Shown: positions 18,139 through 27,596, counted from the stretch's first letter. The stretch: DNA of 64,000 nucleotides from Aurantiacibacter sediminis (GCF_016019885.1 NZ_JAEANY010000002.1:372001-436000), one strand, 5' to 3'. The notes: generated from the letters alone by a model not told the origin. Numbers and translations: made by a program.

Positions 18139-18396
18139 ATGATCGAAGTCATACCCATGATGCTATTCATCCTTGGATGGCATCCTGATCAGCCTGGCCA
18201 GATTGACCTGCAGCGCCCTGAAATCATTTTTCTCTCGCTGGAAGAGTGTGAGGCCGAAGGTGCCCGCATGGCCGCCCGGATGACGGAAGCTGCGCGGGGG
18301 CAAAGCGATGTGCGCTATGAGCATCGGTGCATGGCGCTTCCGCAAGAAGAAGAATTCGAAACCGCTTTCGAGCAACTCGACCGAAGCGGGCGATGA
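18139..18396 (+). CDS. Hypothetical small protein
   Basis: This 85-residue protein belongs to no family I recognise. It begins with a short hydrophobic stretch (MIEVIPMMLFILGWHP) and continues as a hydrophilic, glutamate-rich sequence with two cysteines (EECEAEG and EHRCMAL). That pattern is seen in small secreted or periplasmic proteins, but no clear signal cleavage site is visible. It sits nine bases after guaB and its stop overlaps the next gene (ATGA), so it is probably in one operon with guaB and the RsmB-like methyltransferase. Confidence 0.6.
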   Translation: MIEVIPMMLFILGWHPDQPGQIDLQRPEIIFLSLEECEAEGARMAARMTEAARGQSDVRYEHRCMALPQEEEFETAFEQLDRSGR

Positions 18397-19574
18397 CCCC
18401 CGCAGCACGCATTCAGGCGTCGATCGAGGTTCTTGACCGCATCATCGAAGCAGCGCGCCATCAGGGGCCGCCAGCAGACCGGCTTATCGCGCAATGGTTC
18501 AAGGATCATCGCTTCGCCGGATCGAAGGACAAGCGCGCCATTCGCGAGCATGTCTACGACGCCATTCGCGCTTGCGGCCCCGTGCCGCAGAGCGGACGGG
18601 CTGCCATGCTGGGCCTGGCTGAAGACAATGCGGAGCTGAAGGCGCTTTTCGATGGCTCGAACTATGGCCCCGCCGCGATCCAGCCAGACGAAACCGTGGC
18701 GGACGATGGCATTGCGCCCGATTGGCTCGAGGATCGGCTGATCGCATCCGGCGTTTCGCAGGAAGAAGCCGAAAGCCTGCTCACCCGCGCACCGCTCGAT
18801 ACGCGTATTAACAGGCTCAAGGTCGATGGAGCATTAGGCGATTTGCCGGAGGCGGGAGGGCCGATCGAGGGCCTCGATGCGCTGCGCTTTCCCATGGGTA
18901 CGCGGGTCGAAGACTGGGACGCTTACGCACTGGGCCTTATCGAAGTGCAGGACGCGGGCAGTCAGACTGCGTGCCTTGCCGTCGGCGCTGCTCCGGGCGA
19001 CACCGTAGTGGATTTGTGTGCCGGGGGAGGTGGCAAGACGCTCGCTCTCGCCGCAGCGATGCAAAATTCCGGGACGCTGATCGCCGCCGATACGGACAAG
19101 CGTCGCCTCAGCCAGCTGGCTCCACGTGCAGAGCGGGCGGGGGCTGCGATTGCCGAGACAATCTTGCTCGATCCGGGCAAGGAGGGCGAGGCTCTCAGCG
19201 CTTGGAAAGGCAAGGCAGACCACGTGCTGATCGATGCGCCATGCTCGGGCACAGGCACGTGGCGCCGCAATCCCGAAGCGCGCTGGCGGCTGACGCCCGA
19301 TAGTCTGGATCGCCTAACCCAATTGCAGGCGCGCCTGCTGCGGCTGGGCGCGTCTCTGGTCAAACCGGGCGGACATCTCACCTACGTCACCTGTTCGCTG
19401 CTCGATGAAGAAGGCAAGGCGCAGATCGCGCAGTTCCTCGACAGCGAAACAGGCTGGAATGCCGCCACGCCGGAGCTTCCCTTCGGCAGGCCACACGGGC
19501 ACGGTATCCGGCTCGTGCCGCACCATGACGGGACGGACGGATTTTTCATCGCACGTATAGGTAAAGCGTGTTAG
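18393..19574 (+). CDS. RsmB/NOP-family RNA (cytosine-5) methyltransferase
   Basis: This 393-residue protein uses AdoMet to methylate cytosine C5 in RNA, most likely 16S rRNA. The N-terminal part resembles the NusB-like/RNA-binding region (MTPAARIQASIEVLDRII). The catalytic domain has VDLCAGGGGKTLALAAAM for AdoMet, the DAPCSGTGTWRRNPEARW motif with one cysteine, and TYVTCSLLDEE with the catalytic TC cysteine. The start at 18393 overlaps the upstream stop in the ATGA arrangement. RsmB itself is slightly longer, so the exact target is uncertain. Confidence 0.88.
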   Translation: MTPAARIQASIEVLDRIIEAARHQGPPADRLIAQWFKDHRFAGSKDKRAIREHVYDAIRACGPVPQSGRAAMLGLAEDNAELKALFDGSNYGPAAIQPDETVADDGIAPDWLEDRLIASGVSQEEAESLLTRAPLDTRINRLKVDGALGDLPEAGGPIEGLDALRFPMGTRVEDWDAYALGLIEVQDAGSQTACLAVGAAPGDTVVDLCAGGGGKTLALAAAMQNSGTLIAADTDKRRLSQLAPRAERAGAAIAETILLDPGKEGEALSAWKGKADHVLIDAPCSGTGTWRRNPEARWRLTPDSLDRLTQLQARLLRLGASLVKPGGHLTYVTCSLLDEEGKAQIAQFLDSETGWNAATPELPFGRPHGHGIRLVPHHDGTDGFFIARIGKAC

Positions 19575-19624
19575 CTCTCTGACAAATGGCAGACACACAA
19601 CCCGCCACATTCAAGGAGACCATA

Positions 19625-20122
19625 ATGCGTTTCGCACCCGCCGCCGCCGCTCTTTCGCTATTTGTTGCCGTGAGCGCCAGTGTGGGCAGTGCAAGCGTTT
19701 ATGACCCCGATCCGCGCGCAGAAGCGCTTGTTGCGGAAGGTGAGGCGCTGCTTGCCGCAGGCGATACGCAAGGCGCGATTGACGCCTATGAAGCCGCGCT
19801 CGCCGTCGATCCGGGCTACACCGAAGTCTATCTGGAGCTAGCCGAAGCCGCGCGGGCAGAGGGCCTGCAAGGCAAGGCTATCGGCTATTACCGCGAGGCG
19901 CAGGAGCGCGATCCGGAAAACCTAGCCGCAATTGCAGGCGAGGGGGAAGCATTGGTTGAAAAGGGCGCAATGTCCGCCGCCGCCGAAAATCTCGCCGAAT
20001 TGCAGAGCCTGTGCGGCGATGGCTGCACCGAAACAATGCAACTTGCGGCATTCATTGATCGCGGCCCTCCGGTGATGACAGCAGAAGTGGTCGCTCCGGA
20101 TGATGGTGTGGCGCAGAATTAA
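19625..20122 (+). CDS. TPR-repeat periplasmic protein
   Basis: This 165-residue protein has a signal peptide (MRFAPAAAALSLFVAVSASV, cleavage near GSAS) and an AAGGAGA ribosome-binding site seven bases before ATG 19625. Two to three tetratricopeptide units follow: ALVAEGEALLAAGDTQGAID, AYEAALAVDPGYTEVYLELA and AIGYYREAQERDPENLAAIA. Such repeats hold protein partners; the partner is unknown. It is close behind the RsmB-like gene. The stop codon lies five bases before an inverted repeat pair. Confidence 0.8.
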   Translation: MRFAPAAAALSLFVAVSASVGSASVYDPDPRAEALVAEGEALLAAGDTQGAIDAYEAALAVDPGYTEVYLELAEAARAEGLQGKAIGYYREAQERDPENLAAIAGEGEALVEKGAMSAAAENLAELQSLCGDGCTETMQLAAFIDRGPPVMTAEVVAPDDGVAQN

Positions 20123-20127
20123 GATCA

Positions 20128-20205
20128 CGTCATCCCAGCGAAAGCTGGGATCCGTTCGACCTCTAGGCGAAATTCCACCAGATCCCAGCTTTCGCTGGGA
20201 TGACG
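20128..20205. repeat. Empty pair of GIY-YIG-element palindromes (MITE-like)
   Basis: Two perfect 25-bp inverted copies, 20128-20152 and 20181-20205, share the core CATCCCAGCGAAAGCTGGGA with the ends of the element at 16218-16584. They are separated by only 28 bases with no gene. Each copy can fold alone and the two can pair with each other into a long stem. The pair lies between the convergent TPR-protein and rppH genes, four bases from the rppH stop codon, and could also serve as a transcription barrier. Confidence 0.8.
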
Positions 20206-20208
20206 GCG

Positions 20209-20694
20209 CTAGTCGATATGTGGCTTAAAATCCGCCACCACGGCCTCGTAAACATCGCGTTTAAACGGCACAATCAGCTCCGGTAGCAGGTCGGGATCGA
20301 CCCATTTCCACTCGCAGAATTCGGGGTGCTTGTGCGCCTCAAGGTCGATGTCTGAATCATCGCCGGTAAAGCGCACCAGGAACCAAGCCTGCCGTTGGCC
20401 GACATATTTACCGCCCCACAGCTTGCCGTGTAGTTCGGGGGGCAGATCGTAATAGAGCTCGTCATCCATCTGGTGGACCACTTCGAGATGGCGCGGTTCG
20501 ACGCCCGTTTCCTCGCCCAATTCGCGCAGCATGGCTTCGCGCAAGTCTTCGCCATCATCGACGCCGCCCTGCGGCATTTGCCACCAGTCGCCTTCCTTGT
20601 TGTCGATCCTCTTGCCGACGAAAGCTTCACCTTGTCCGTTGATCATCATCGTGCCGACGCACGGGCGGTATTGGCTGCGGTCTGGTTTGCTCAT
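20209..20694 (-). CDS. rppH: RNA pyrophosphohydrolase RppH
   Basis: This 161-residue Nudix hydrolase removes pyrophosphate from the 5' end of mRNA and so begins decay. The Nudix box is seen as GGVDDGEDLREAMLRELGEE followed by TGV. The RppH-specific surroundings YRPCVGTMMIN, WWQMPQGG, VGQRQAWFLVRF and FCEWKWVDP are also present. Length is normal. It lies on the minus strand, divergent from korA, and ends next to the empty repeat pair. Confidence 0.93.
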   Translation of the reverse strand: MSKPDRSQYRPCVGTMMINGQGEAFVGKRIDNKEGDWWQMPQGGVDDGEDLREAMLRELGEETGVEPRHLEVVHQMDDELYYDLPPELHGKLWGGKYVGQRQAWFLVRFTGDDSDIDLEAHKHPEFCEWKWVDPDLLPELIVPFKRDVYEAVVADFKPHID

Positions 20695-20842
20695 GCGGGC
20701 GATGTAGCGACAGCGGGGGACGGGTAAAAGGTGCCTATTGCGAAGCAGACAGAAAATCTTGATTGTTTCCGGCGCGCGCAGAACCTAGGTGCCAGCCCCA
20801 AGAGTTAAGGCGCCAGCATAAGGCGCGGCAGGAAGAATTTAT

Positions 20843-22771
20843 ATGGCAAGCCAAGCGACCGAGGTCCGGTCAGATCTATCGCAACAGGATGCAGTCGTCG
20901 TGCGCTTCGCTGGAGACAGCGGAGACGGGATGCAGCTGACGGGCGGGCAATTCACGCTCTCCACCGCGCTTGCCGGCAATGACCTTGCGACATTCCCCGA
21001 TTTCCCCGCCGAAATCCGCGCGCCGCAGGGCACGCTGTTCGGCGTTTCGGCTTTCCAAATCAATTTCGGCGCGCGCGAAGTGAACACGGCGGGCGATGCG
21101 CCGGATGTACTGGTCGCGATGAACCCGGCGGCGCTGAAGGTGAACCTGCCTTCGCTGAAGCCCGGCGGTCTTGTGATCATCGACACGGGCGAATTCACCA
21201 AGCGCAATCTCGACAAAGCGAAATACGATGTAAATCCGCTGGAGGATGACACGCTCGCCAAGTTCGACACGCTGAAGCTCGACATCTCGGCGATGACGGT
21301 GGAGGCGGTCAAGCCGTTCGGCCTTGGCAATAAGGATGCACTGCGCTGCAAGAACATGTGGACGCTGGGCCTTGCGTTGTGGATGTTCGATCGTCCGCGT
21401 GAGCCGCTGCAGGAATGGCTCCGCAACAAGTTCAAGAACAAGCCCGACATTGCCGATGCCAACATCGCTGCACTCGATGCAGGCCATGCCTATGGCGAGA
21501 CGGCTGAGCTGGCAGGGCCGCTGCGCCAGGTCCATCTCGACCCCGTCCCGACCGCGCCCGGCCTTTACCGGACCGTGACTGGCGCAGAAGCGGTTTCGCT
21601 TGGCCTTGTCGCTGGCGCTCGGCTGCTGCGCCTGCCGATGTTCTTCGGCGGCTATCCGATCACGCCTGCGTCGGCAATCCTGCATCACCTTGCGAAGCTC
21701 AAGGAATTCAACGTCACCACCTTCCAGGCGGAAGACGAGATTGCCGCGATCTGTGCTGCCATCGGGGCGAGCTATGCGGGTTCGCTTGGTGTCACCTCCT
21801 CCTCCGGCCCCGGCATCGCGCTAAAGGGTGAGGCGATGGGCCTCGGCATCATGACCGAGCTGCCGCTGGTGATCGTCAATTCACAGCGCGGTGGCCCTTC
21901 GACGGGCCTTCCGACCAAGACCGAGCAGAGCGACCTCTACCAGGCCGTCTATGGCCGCAACGGCGATGCGCCGATGCCGGTGATTGCTGCGCGCTCGCCT
22001 TCGGACGCGTTCGAATGCGCGATAGAGGCGTGCAAAATCGCGGTCGAATACATGACGCCTGTGATGCTGCTGACCGATGGCTACATCGCCAATGCCAGCG
22101 AGCCATGGCTGGTGCCCGATCCCGAAAGCTACGAGCGCACACCAGCCGAATTCCTCACCGAGAAGAACGGCCCGGACGACACGCTGCTTCCCTACAAGCG
22201 GGACAGCAAGGGGGCGCGACCGTGGATCAGGCCGGGCACGCCGGGCCTGATGCACCGCATCGGCGGGATCGAGAAGGCGGTCGACACCGGCCACATCGAT
22301 TACGCTCCCGACAACCACCAGGCGATGACCGATGCGCGCATGAACAAGATCGCCAATATCGCCGTCGCCGATCAGGAGATCGAGCTGGGCGCAAAGGGTG
22401 GGAAGCTTGCGGTCGTCGGCTGGGGCTCGACCTACGGGCCGATCCATCAAGCGGTGCGCCGTGCGATTGCGAAGGGCCTCGATGTGAGCCACATCCACGT
22501 CCGCAATATCTGGCCGCTGCCCGCCAATCTGGGCGAGCTGCTGCACAGTTACGACCATGTGCTGGTTCCGGAAATGAACACCGGCCAGTTCAAGACAATC
22601 CTGCGCGACCAGTTCCTCGTCGATGCGGAATCGCTCAGCAAGACGAGCGGCCAGCCTTTCGCCATTTCCGAACTGGAAAGCGCCATCGCGCGCTGTATCG
22701 ATGAGAAATGCGGCGGGCAGGTCGAAGTCAATGACGACCAGCTTCCCAGCCCCGTTGGAGACGAAGCATGA
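20843..22771 (+). CDS. korA: 2-oxoacid:acceptor oxidoreductase subunit alpha (KorA type)
   Basis: This 642-residue subunit joins the gamma domain (RFAGDSGDGMQLTGGQFTLS at residue 20 onward) and the alpha domain (GGYPITPASAILHHL near residue 270, then EDEIAAICAAIGASYAG). With KorB it oxidatively decarboxylates a 2-oxoacid, most likely 2-oxoglutarate, to acyl-CoA and passes electrons to ferredoxin. The fused layout and length match KorA of alphaproteobacteria and actinobacteria. The stop overlaps korB by four bases (ATGA). GGAAGAA precedes the ATG. Confidence 0.93.
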   Translation: MASQATEVRSDLSQQDAVVVRFAGDSGDGMQLTGGQFTLSTALAGNDLATFPDFPAEIRAPQGTLFGVSAFQINFGAREVNTAGDAPDVLVAMNPAALKVNLPSLKPGGLVIIDTGEFTKRNLDKAKYDVNPLEDDTLAKFDTLKLDISAMTVEAVKPFGLGNKDALRCKNMWTLGLALWMFDRPREPLQEWLRNKFKNKPDIADANIAALDAGHAYGETAELAGPLRQVHLDPVPTAPGLYRTVTGAEAVSLGLVAGARLLRLPMFFGGYPITPASAILHHLAKLKEFNVTTFQAEDEIAAICAAIGASYAGSLGVTSSSGPGIALKGEAMGLGIMTELPLVIVNSQRGGPSTGLPTKTEQSDLYQAVYGRNGDAPMPVIAARSPSDAFECAIEACKIAVEYMTPVMLLTDGYIANASEPWLVPDPESYERTPAEFLTEKNGPDDTLLPYKRDSKGARPWIRPGTPGLMHRIGGIEKAVDTGHIDYAPDNHQAMTDARMNKIANIAVADQEIELGAKGGKLAVVGWGSTYGPIHQAVRRAIAKGLDVSHIHVRNIWPLPANLGELLHSYDHVLVPEMNTGQFKTILRDQFLVDAESLSKTSGQPFAISELESAIARCIDEKCGGQVEVNDDQLPSPVGDEA

Positions 22772-23784
22772 ATGCTCCCGTAAAAATCGAAACGACGCTG
22801 AAGGACTGGGAAACCGACCAGGAAGTGCGCTGGTGCCCAGGTTGCGGGGACTATGCGATCCTGAAGGCTGTGCAGCGCACGCTGCCGCAGCTTGGCGCTG
22901 ATCCGTCCAACACCTGCTTTATCAGCGGCATCGGCTGCTCGAGCCGTTTCCCCTATTATATCGAGAGCTATGGTTTTCACACCATCCACGGCCGCGCGCC
23001 GGCGGTGGCGACGGGTGTGAAACTGGCCAATCCCGATCTCGACGTGTGGCTGATCACCGGTGATGGTGACGGGCTTTCCATCGGCGGCAACCACATGATG
23101 CATGTGCTTCGCCGCAACGTGAACATGCAGATCATGCTGTTCAATAACGAGATTTATGGACTGACCAAGGGGCAGTACTCGCCCACCAGCCGCCCCGGCA
23201 CGACGAGCCCTTCGACTCCCGGTGGTTCGATCGACCAGCCTGCAGAGCCTTGCGCCTTTGCGCTCGGTGCCGGTGCACGCTTTGTTGCGCGCGGTTTCGA
23301 TGTCTCGAAGAAGCTGCCCGAAGTCCTCAAGGCAGCCCATGCGCATAAGGGCGCGGCCTTTATCGAGATTTTCCAGAACTGCATCGTTTACAACAAGGAT
23401 GTGTTCAACGAATTCGCCGCTCCCAAGGGGGCGGAAGATAACCAGCTTTGGCTGGAGAATGGCCAGCCCATGTTGTTCGCCAAAGGCGAAAAAGGCCTGA
23501 CGCTCAATCACGATACGCTGCGGCTCGAAGTGGTCGATGTCGTCGATGGTGATTGGGAAGCCGCGAAGGTGATCCGCCATGACGTCACCAACCGCGCCAT
23601 CGCCCACATGCTGGTGGAACTGCCTTTCGGCCCGTTCCCCAAGGCGCTGGGCGTCATCTATGATGACCCGGCCCCCGCCTTCGAAGAGCAGGTTGTCGAA
23701 GAGAATAAGCGCCTGTCGGAAGGCAAGGAGCCCAATCTCGCAGCTCTGCTCGCCAAAGGACAAACCTGGACTGTCGAGGGATAG
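22768..23784 (+). CDS. korB: 2-oxoacid:ferredoxin oxidoreductase subunit beta (KorB type)
   Basis: This 338-residue subunit binds thiamine diphosphate. The sequence shows RWCPGCGDYAILKAVQ, GIGCSSRFPYYI, then the diphosphate/Mg motif GDGDGLSIGGNH followed by LFNNEIYGLTKGQYSPTS. This is the catalytic partner of KorA, translated through a four-base overlap. The enzyme offers a ferredoxin-linked alternative to the NAD-linked 2-oxoglutarate dehydrogenase. Confidence 0.94.
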   Translation: MNAPVKIETTLKDWETDQEVRWCPGCGDYAILKAVQRTLPQLGADPSNTCFISGIGCSSRFPYYIESYGFHTIHGRAPAVATGVKLANPDLDVWLITGDGDGLSIGGNHMMHVLRRNVNMQIMLFNNEIYGLTKGQYSPTSRPGTTSPSTPGGSIDQPAEPCAFALGAGARFVARGFDVSKKLPEVLKAAHAHKGAAFIEIFQNCIVYNKDVFNEFAAPKGAEDNQLWLENGQPMLFAKGEKGLTLNHDTLRLEVVDVVDGDWEAAKVIRHDVTNRAIAHMLVELPFGPFPKALGVIYDDPAPAFEEQVVEENKRLSEGKEPNLAALLAKGQTWTVEG

Positions 23785-23804
23785 TTAACCTAGGGCAATG
23801 TCCT

Positions 23805-23871
23805 AAAAGACACGTCTTTTGAATAAAATGCCGCAAATGCGAAGGAGAGCGTCTTGCTCCTTTCGCATTTG
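23805..23871. terminator. Palindrome and hairpin after korAB
   Basis: Two structures follow korB. The sequence 23805-23820 (AAAAGACACGTCTTTT) is a 7-bp inverted repeat that could act as a weak terminator ending in T residues, or as an operator. Then 23834-23871 forms a long hairpin in which CAAATGCGAAGGAG pairs with CTCCTTTCGCATTTG apart from one bulged base. The second has no T-tract. Together they probably separate korAB from the downstream glycosylphosphotransferase gene. Confidence 0.5.
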
Positions 23872-23933
23872 ACGCGTAAGTGGCTTGCTTCACTACTACA
23901 CACTGTGTCGAGGACCGGGAGAGGCAGCGTCTC

Positions 23934-25223
23934 ATGCTTATGGCAGCGCCAAATGAGCTGATCCAAGACGGGCGCAGTATTTTCCGCTCTTTCAGCCTGC
24001 AGGTCCTCTGCGCTGTCGGTATTGGCTGCTTACTGCCAGCCCTGCTGTATTATGGGCCCGAATTCCTGTTTTCACGCATGGGGAGCGTTCAGCACAGCGT
24101 TATCGCATCGGTGCTGGCCACGATCAGCGGCGTGTTTTTCGCGCGCAGGCTGCACATCTACCCCGGTGTGAAGCAATTCGGTGCTGTCATCCCGCCTTTC
24201 ATAGCGACCTATGGGCTTGCGGCTATCGCCATCCTCGTCACCCGGCTTGAATATTCGATACCCTTTTTCGGGGTGAATTTCGCCCTATCGCTGACGATCT
24301 ATCTGGCGATCATGGTCATCGCGACCCGCTTTGACCAAAACGTGTTTTACACCGTGCCGGGTGGGCGCGTGAAACGCCTGCGCAATGTCGGTCTCCATAT
24401 GCGCGCAATGCCGTCGCCAATCCTGCCCAATCACCGCGGCGCCATTCTGGTTGCAGACCTGCACGCCGATCACGAAGATGCCTGGGTAAGATTGCTGGCA
24501 AACGCGGCGCTGGAAGGCATTCCCGTTTTTCACTTCAAGCAGGTGAGAGAAGCAGCGACGGGCAAAGTCCAGGTCGAGCATCTGTCCGAGAATAGCTTTG
24601 GCTCGCTCCTGCCGAATATGAGTTTCATGCGGGTAAAGCGGCTTGCCGATCTGCTTTTGTGCTTCATTTTTCTGCCTCTTGCCATCCTGCCTCTGATGCT
24701 GGTCGCGCTGCTGATCAAGCTCGATTCCCCGGGCCCTGTATTCTTCCGCCAAAGCCGCGTCGGCTATCGCGGCGTACCGTTCCGTGTGCTGAAATTCCGC
24801 ACCATGCGCACCGAAAAGCTGGAAGAGGATGAAGCCGCGCGCCGGGCCAAGGCGATGACGGGTGACGATGATCCACGCATCACGAAGCTTGGCCGCTTCC
24901 TGCGCAAAACGCGCATTGATGAATTGCCGCAAATGTACAACATTATCTTCGGTCATATGAGCTGGATCGGCCCGCGACCCGAAGCTATCGAGCTGTCGCG
25001 CTGGTATCGCGAGGAAATCCCTTTTTACGATTATCGCCACATCGTGCGGCCCGGCATCACCGGTTGGGCGCAGGTCAATCAGGGCCATGTGACCGGTCTC
25101 GACGATATCGATGACAAGCTTCAGTATGATTTTTATTACATCAAGAATTTCTCATACTGGCTGGACTTCCTGATCCTTGTGCGCACGGCACTGGTCGTTT
25201 TCACCGGCCACGGCGCGAAATAG
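23934..25223 (+). CDS. Polyprenyl glycosylphosphotransferase (exopolysaccharide priming enzyme)
   Basis: This 429-residue membrane protein transfers a sugar-1-phosphate to undecaprenyl phosphate and so starts assembly of a polysaccharide repeat unit. Several N-terminal membrane helices (to about residue 120) precede the bacterial sugar transferase domain: KRLADLLLCFIFLPLAILPL, DSPGPVFFRQSRVGYRGVPF, LKFRTMR, RKTRIDELPQMYNI and GPRPE with RPGITGWAQVN. These are classic WbaP/ExoY-family motifs. GGAGAGG precedes ATG 23934. The sugar used is not known. It is probably linked functionally to the main cluster at 38-57 kb. Confidence 0.92.
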   Translation: MLMAAPNELIQDGRSIFRSFSLQVLCAVGIGCLLPALLYYGPEFLFSRMGSVQHSVIASVLATISGVFFARRLHIYPGVKQFGAVIPPFIATYGLAAIAILVTRLEYSIPFFGVNFALSLTIYLAIMVIATRFDQNVFYTVPGGRVKRLRNVGLHMRAMPSPILPNHRGAILVADLHADHEDAWVRLLANAALEGIPVFHFKQVREAATGKVQVEHLSENSFGSLLPNMSFMRVKRLADLLLCFIFLPLAILPLMLVALLIKLDSPGPVFFRQSRVGYRGVPFRVLKFRTMRTEKLEEDEAARRAKAMTGDDDPRITKLGRFLRKTRIDELPQMYNIIFGHMSWIGPRPEAIELSRWYREEIPFYDYRHIVRPGITGWAQVNQGHVTGLDDIDDKLQYDFYYIKNFSYWLDFLILVRTALVVFTGHGAK

Positions 25224-25225
25224 GA

Positions 25226-26473
25226 TCAGCCGCGCGGCGCGAGTTTCGCCGCCAGAGCTTCCCATTGCGACAACACGGCGCGGCGATTGAAGCCTTGCTC
25301 TACCAATGCGCGCGCATTCTTGCCTTGCTGTGCGCGATAAACGGAATCGTCGGCGTATTGGATCAGGCGCTCCGCCAGACTTTCCGCGTCATTCACCGCT
25401 ATGACTGCCCCCGAATTGCTCTCCGGAACGATGCCACCCAGCTCTCCCTCGGTGCTGCCGATGAATATCACTGGGCGCCCGCTCGCCGCCGCGCCATAGA
25501 ACTTGCTCGGCACGATCAGTCCTTCAAGCTCCGGCAGCAAGGACACCCAATGCACGTCGGGCACGGTGAGCGAGTGCCCAAGCTGTTCCCGCGGTTGGTA
25601 CGGCTTGAATGTGAAGTTGGACAGGGTGCGCGCTTCCACTTCGCGTTCCAGATGCTCACGCAGGAAGCCGCCACCAATCACGAGGAAGCGGATGTCGCTG
25701 CGGCCCTTTTCCTGTAAGGACTGCGCTGCCGACAGCAGGGTATCGACTTCATGCGCGCGGCCGAGATTGCCGGAATAGCCGACGACCAGATCGGTTTCGG
25801 CAAAGCCCCATTCCTTGCGCAGCGGATTGTCGGCCGCATGGATCGGGCGAATGCTCTCATCATCGGTCATATTTGGAATGACCGTGATGCGCTCCGTTTC
25901 CACACCGCGCTGTGCCAGCAATTCAGCCATTTTTTCGCCGATGGCTATATTCATGTCCGCTTTGCGCAGCGATCGATCGCGCAGCGCCCTTGTCAGGCGG
26001 GCCGGCACGCTGTTTATTCCGATAACCCCAAACGCCTCGGCGACTTCGGGATAGAGGTCCTGCAGCCAGTTCGCTTTGCGCGCGCCTTTCAGACCGGCGG
26101 CAATGCCTATGGGCCATGAAAGGACGGGCGGATCGGTCTTCGCCACCACGACATCTTTTGCGCCAGCGAGTGATAGTGTCTTGAAGAACGCGCTGACATA
26201 AAAGCCGAGATAATCAATCAGGCGACCGATAATATTGCCCCGGCCGAAACTCGGTGTTGCTACACGGTGGATGCGCACGCCGCGATGGGTCTCATCCGCC
26301 GGGTATGGACTCTCATCGCTTTCATAGGACAGCCTACTGGCGATGACTTCCACCGCATAGCCGTTTTCGGCCAAGTGAAAGGCGACATCGCTCAAGATCT
26401 GCGAAGTCGCGCTGCGATCCGGCCAAAAATAGCGATTGACGAAAATGATCGATCCGCGCGCGCTATCGCTCAT
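25226..26473 (-). CDS. Glycosyltransferase family 4 (WbuB-like)
   Basis: This 415-residue cytoplasmic GT-B glycosyltransferase has an N-terminus (IIFVNRYFWPDRSATSQILSD) and a middle segment (VVGYSGNLGRAHEVDTLL) typical of the WbuB branch of family 4. The donor-binding region PELEGLIVPSKFYGAAASGRPVIF follows. It should add one sugar to the growing lipid-linked repeat. The gene is convergent with the priming transferase with only two bases between stop codons, so the pair share a boundary but not a transcript. Confidence 0.9.
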   Translation of the reverse strand: MSDSARGSIIFVNRYFWPDRSATSQILSDVAFHLAENGYAVEVIASRLSYESDESPYPADETHRGVRIHRVATPSFGRGNIIGRLIDYLGFYVSAFFKTLSLAGAKDVVVAKTDPPVLSWPIGIAAGLKGARKANWLQDLYPEVAEAFGVIGINSVPARLTRALRDRSLRKADMNIAIGEKMAELLAQRGVETERITVIPNMTDDESIRPIHAADNPLRKEWGFAETDLVVGYSGNLGRAHEVDTLLSAAQSLQEKGRSDIRFLVIGGGFLREHLEREVEARTLSNFTFKPYQPREQLGHSLTVPDVHWVSLLPELEGLIVPSKFYGAAASGRPVIFIGSTEGELGGIVPESNSGAVIAVNDAESLAERLIQYADDSVYRAQQGKNARALVEQGFNRRAVLSQWEALAAKLAPRG

Positions 26474-26651
26474 GGCAGTTTTTCCAAGTCATTCATTCGG
26501 CTGTGGCGATCGGCGGCGGACCAAATCAGCCAGCGCCCCGCCAAGTGCGCGGCTCTATGCGCCTGCGAAAGGGAAATCAATTAGCCTGTGATGAGCGCCG
26601 ATCACGCCTTTGGGCTTGTGTCAGGGCAGCGAAATCCGGCAAGGCGAAGTC

Positions 26652-27563
26652 ATGGACAACCTTACCCATTCACTTGTCGGCGCGCTGATCGGGCAGGCGG
26701 GGCTCAAGAAGAAGACCGGGCTCGGCATGCCCGCTCTCATCGTTGGGGCCAACTTGCCCGATGTGGATGCGGCGTGTTTCTTTTGGCTCGAAGGGACAGA
26801 GCACCTTGGCTTTCGTCGGGGCATCACTCACGGACCGCCAGCGATGTTGCTGTTGCCGCTGATATTGGCAGGGCTGCTATGGGGATGGGACCGCTGGCAG
26901 ACATCGCGCGGGAAGCGGCCTGAGGGACGGCTTCCTGTACATTTTGGATGGCTTTACGCATTGGCGCTGATCGGGTGTTTGTCGCATCCAGCGCTCGATT
27001 GGCTCAACGTTTATGGCATCCGCTTTCTTGAGCCGTTTTCCAGCCAGTGGTTCTATGGCGACACGCTGTTCATCATCGACCTGTTCCTCTGGTTGCTGAT
27101 GGGTCTCGGTTTGTGGTTCTCCCTGCGCAAAGAGAAGCGCGGCGGGAATTGTCAGGGCTTGGCGCGCAATGTGCTGGGCATTGCCGGGCTGTACATCGTC
27201 CTGAATTTCGCGATCAGCCAGTACGACAAGGCGCAGAACACGTCTTACGTGGCGTCCATCAGCTCACCGCCGCCGGTGTTTTTCTGGCAGCGCGAGACCA
27301 TCGGCATTGGCGGGGCGGGCAATTACTTCATCGACGGGGAACGCATAGGCAATGCCCCGCTTTCCGCCTGCGATCTCCACGCAGCGCGAGCCGCAAGCAG
27401 CCAGATCGAAGCGTTCATGTTCTGGAGCCGCGCGCCCGTCCTCGACCTGACAGAAGAAGGCACTTACGTGCTTGGCGATGCGCGCTTTTACGATCCACGC
27501 AGCCGTGATCGTTTCAGCATCGAAGTGCCGGCCGAGTTTTGCACGGAACCCGCGCCGCGCTGA
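26652..27563 (+). CDS. YdjM/YbcI-like membrane-bound metal-dependent hydrolase
   Basis: This 303-residue protein starts MDNLTHSLVGALIGQAGL, the DxxTH start of the DUF457 family of inner-membrane proteins annotated as metal-dependent hydrolases. GANLPDVDAACFF and SHPALDWLNVYG supply more conserved aspartate and histidine residues. Four or more hydrophobic helices follow. Family activity is unproven. The start is placed at 26652 to begin with this motif, 42 bases inside the longest open frame. It lies 33 bases before the photolyase gene. Confidence 0.82.
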   Translation: MDNLTHSLVGALIGQAGLKKKTGLGMPALIVGANLPDVDAACFFWLEGTEHLGFRRGITHGPPAMLLLPLILAGLLWGWDRWQTSRGKRPEGRLPVHFGWLYALALIGCLSHPALDWLNVYGIRFLEPFSSQWFYGDTLFIIDLFLWLLMGLGLWFSLRKEKRGGNCQGLARNVLGIAGLYIVLNFAISQYDKAQNTSYVASISSPPPVFFWQRETIGIGGAGNYFIDGERIGNAPLSACDLHAARAASSQIEAFMFWSRAPVLDLTEEGTYVLGDARFYDPRSRDRFSIEVPAEFCTEPAPR

Positions 27564-27596
27564 TGCGCTGATTGCCCGTAACAACGGGGAAATTGC

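Noticed and set aside
22549-23763. Open frame of about 400 codons on the minus strand opposite korB
   Set aside because: It is antisense to the conserved thiamine-binding subunit and has no supporting motif or ribosome-binding site.
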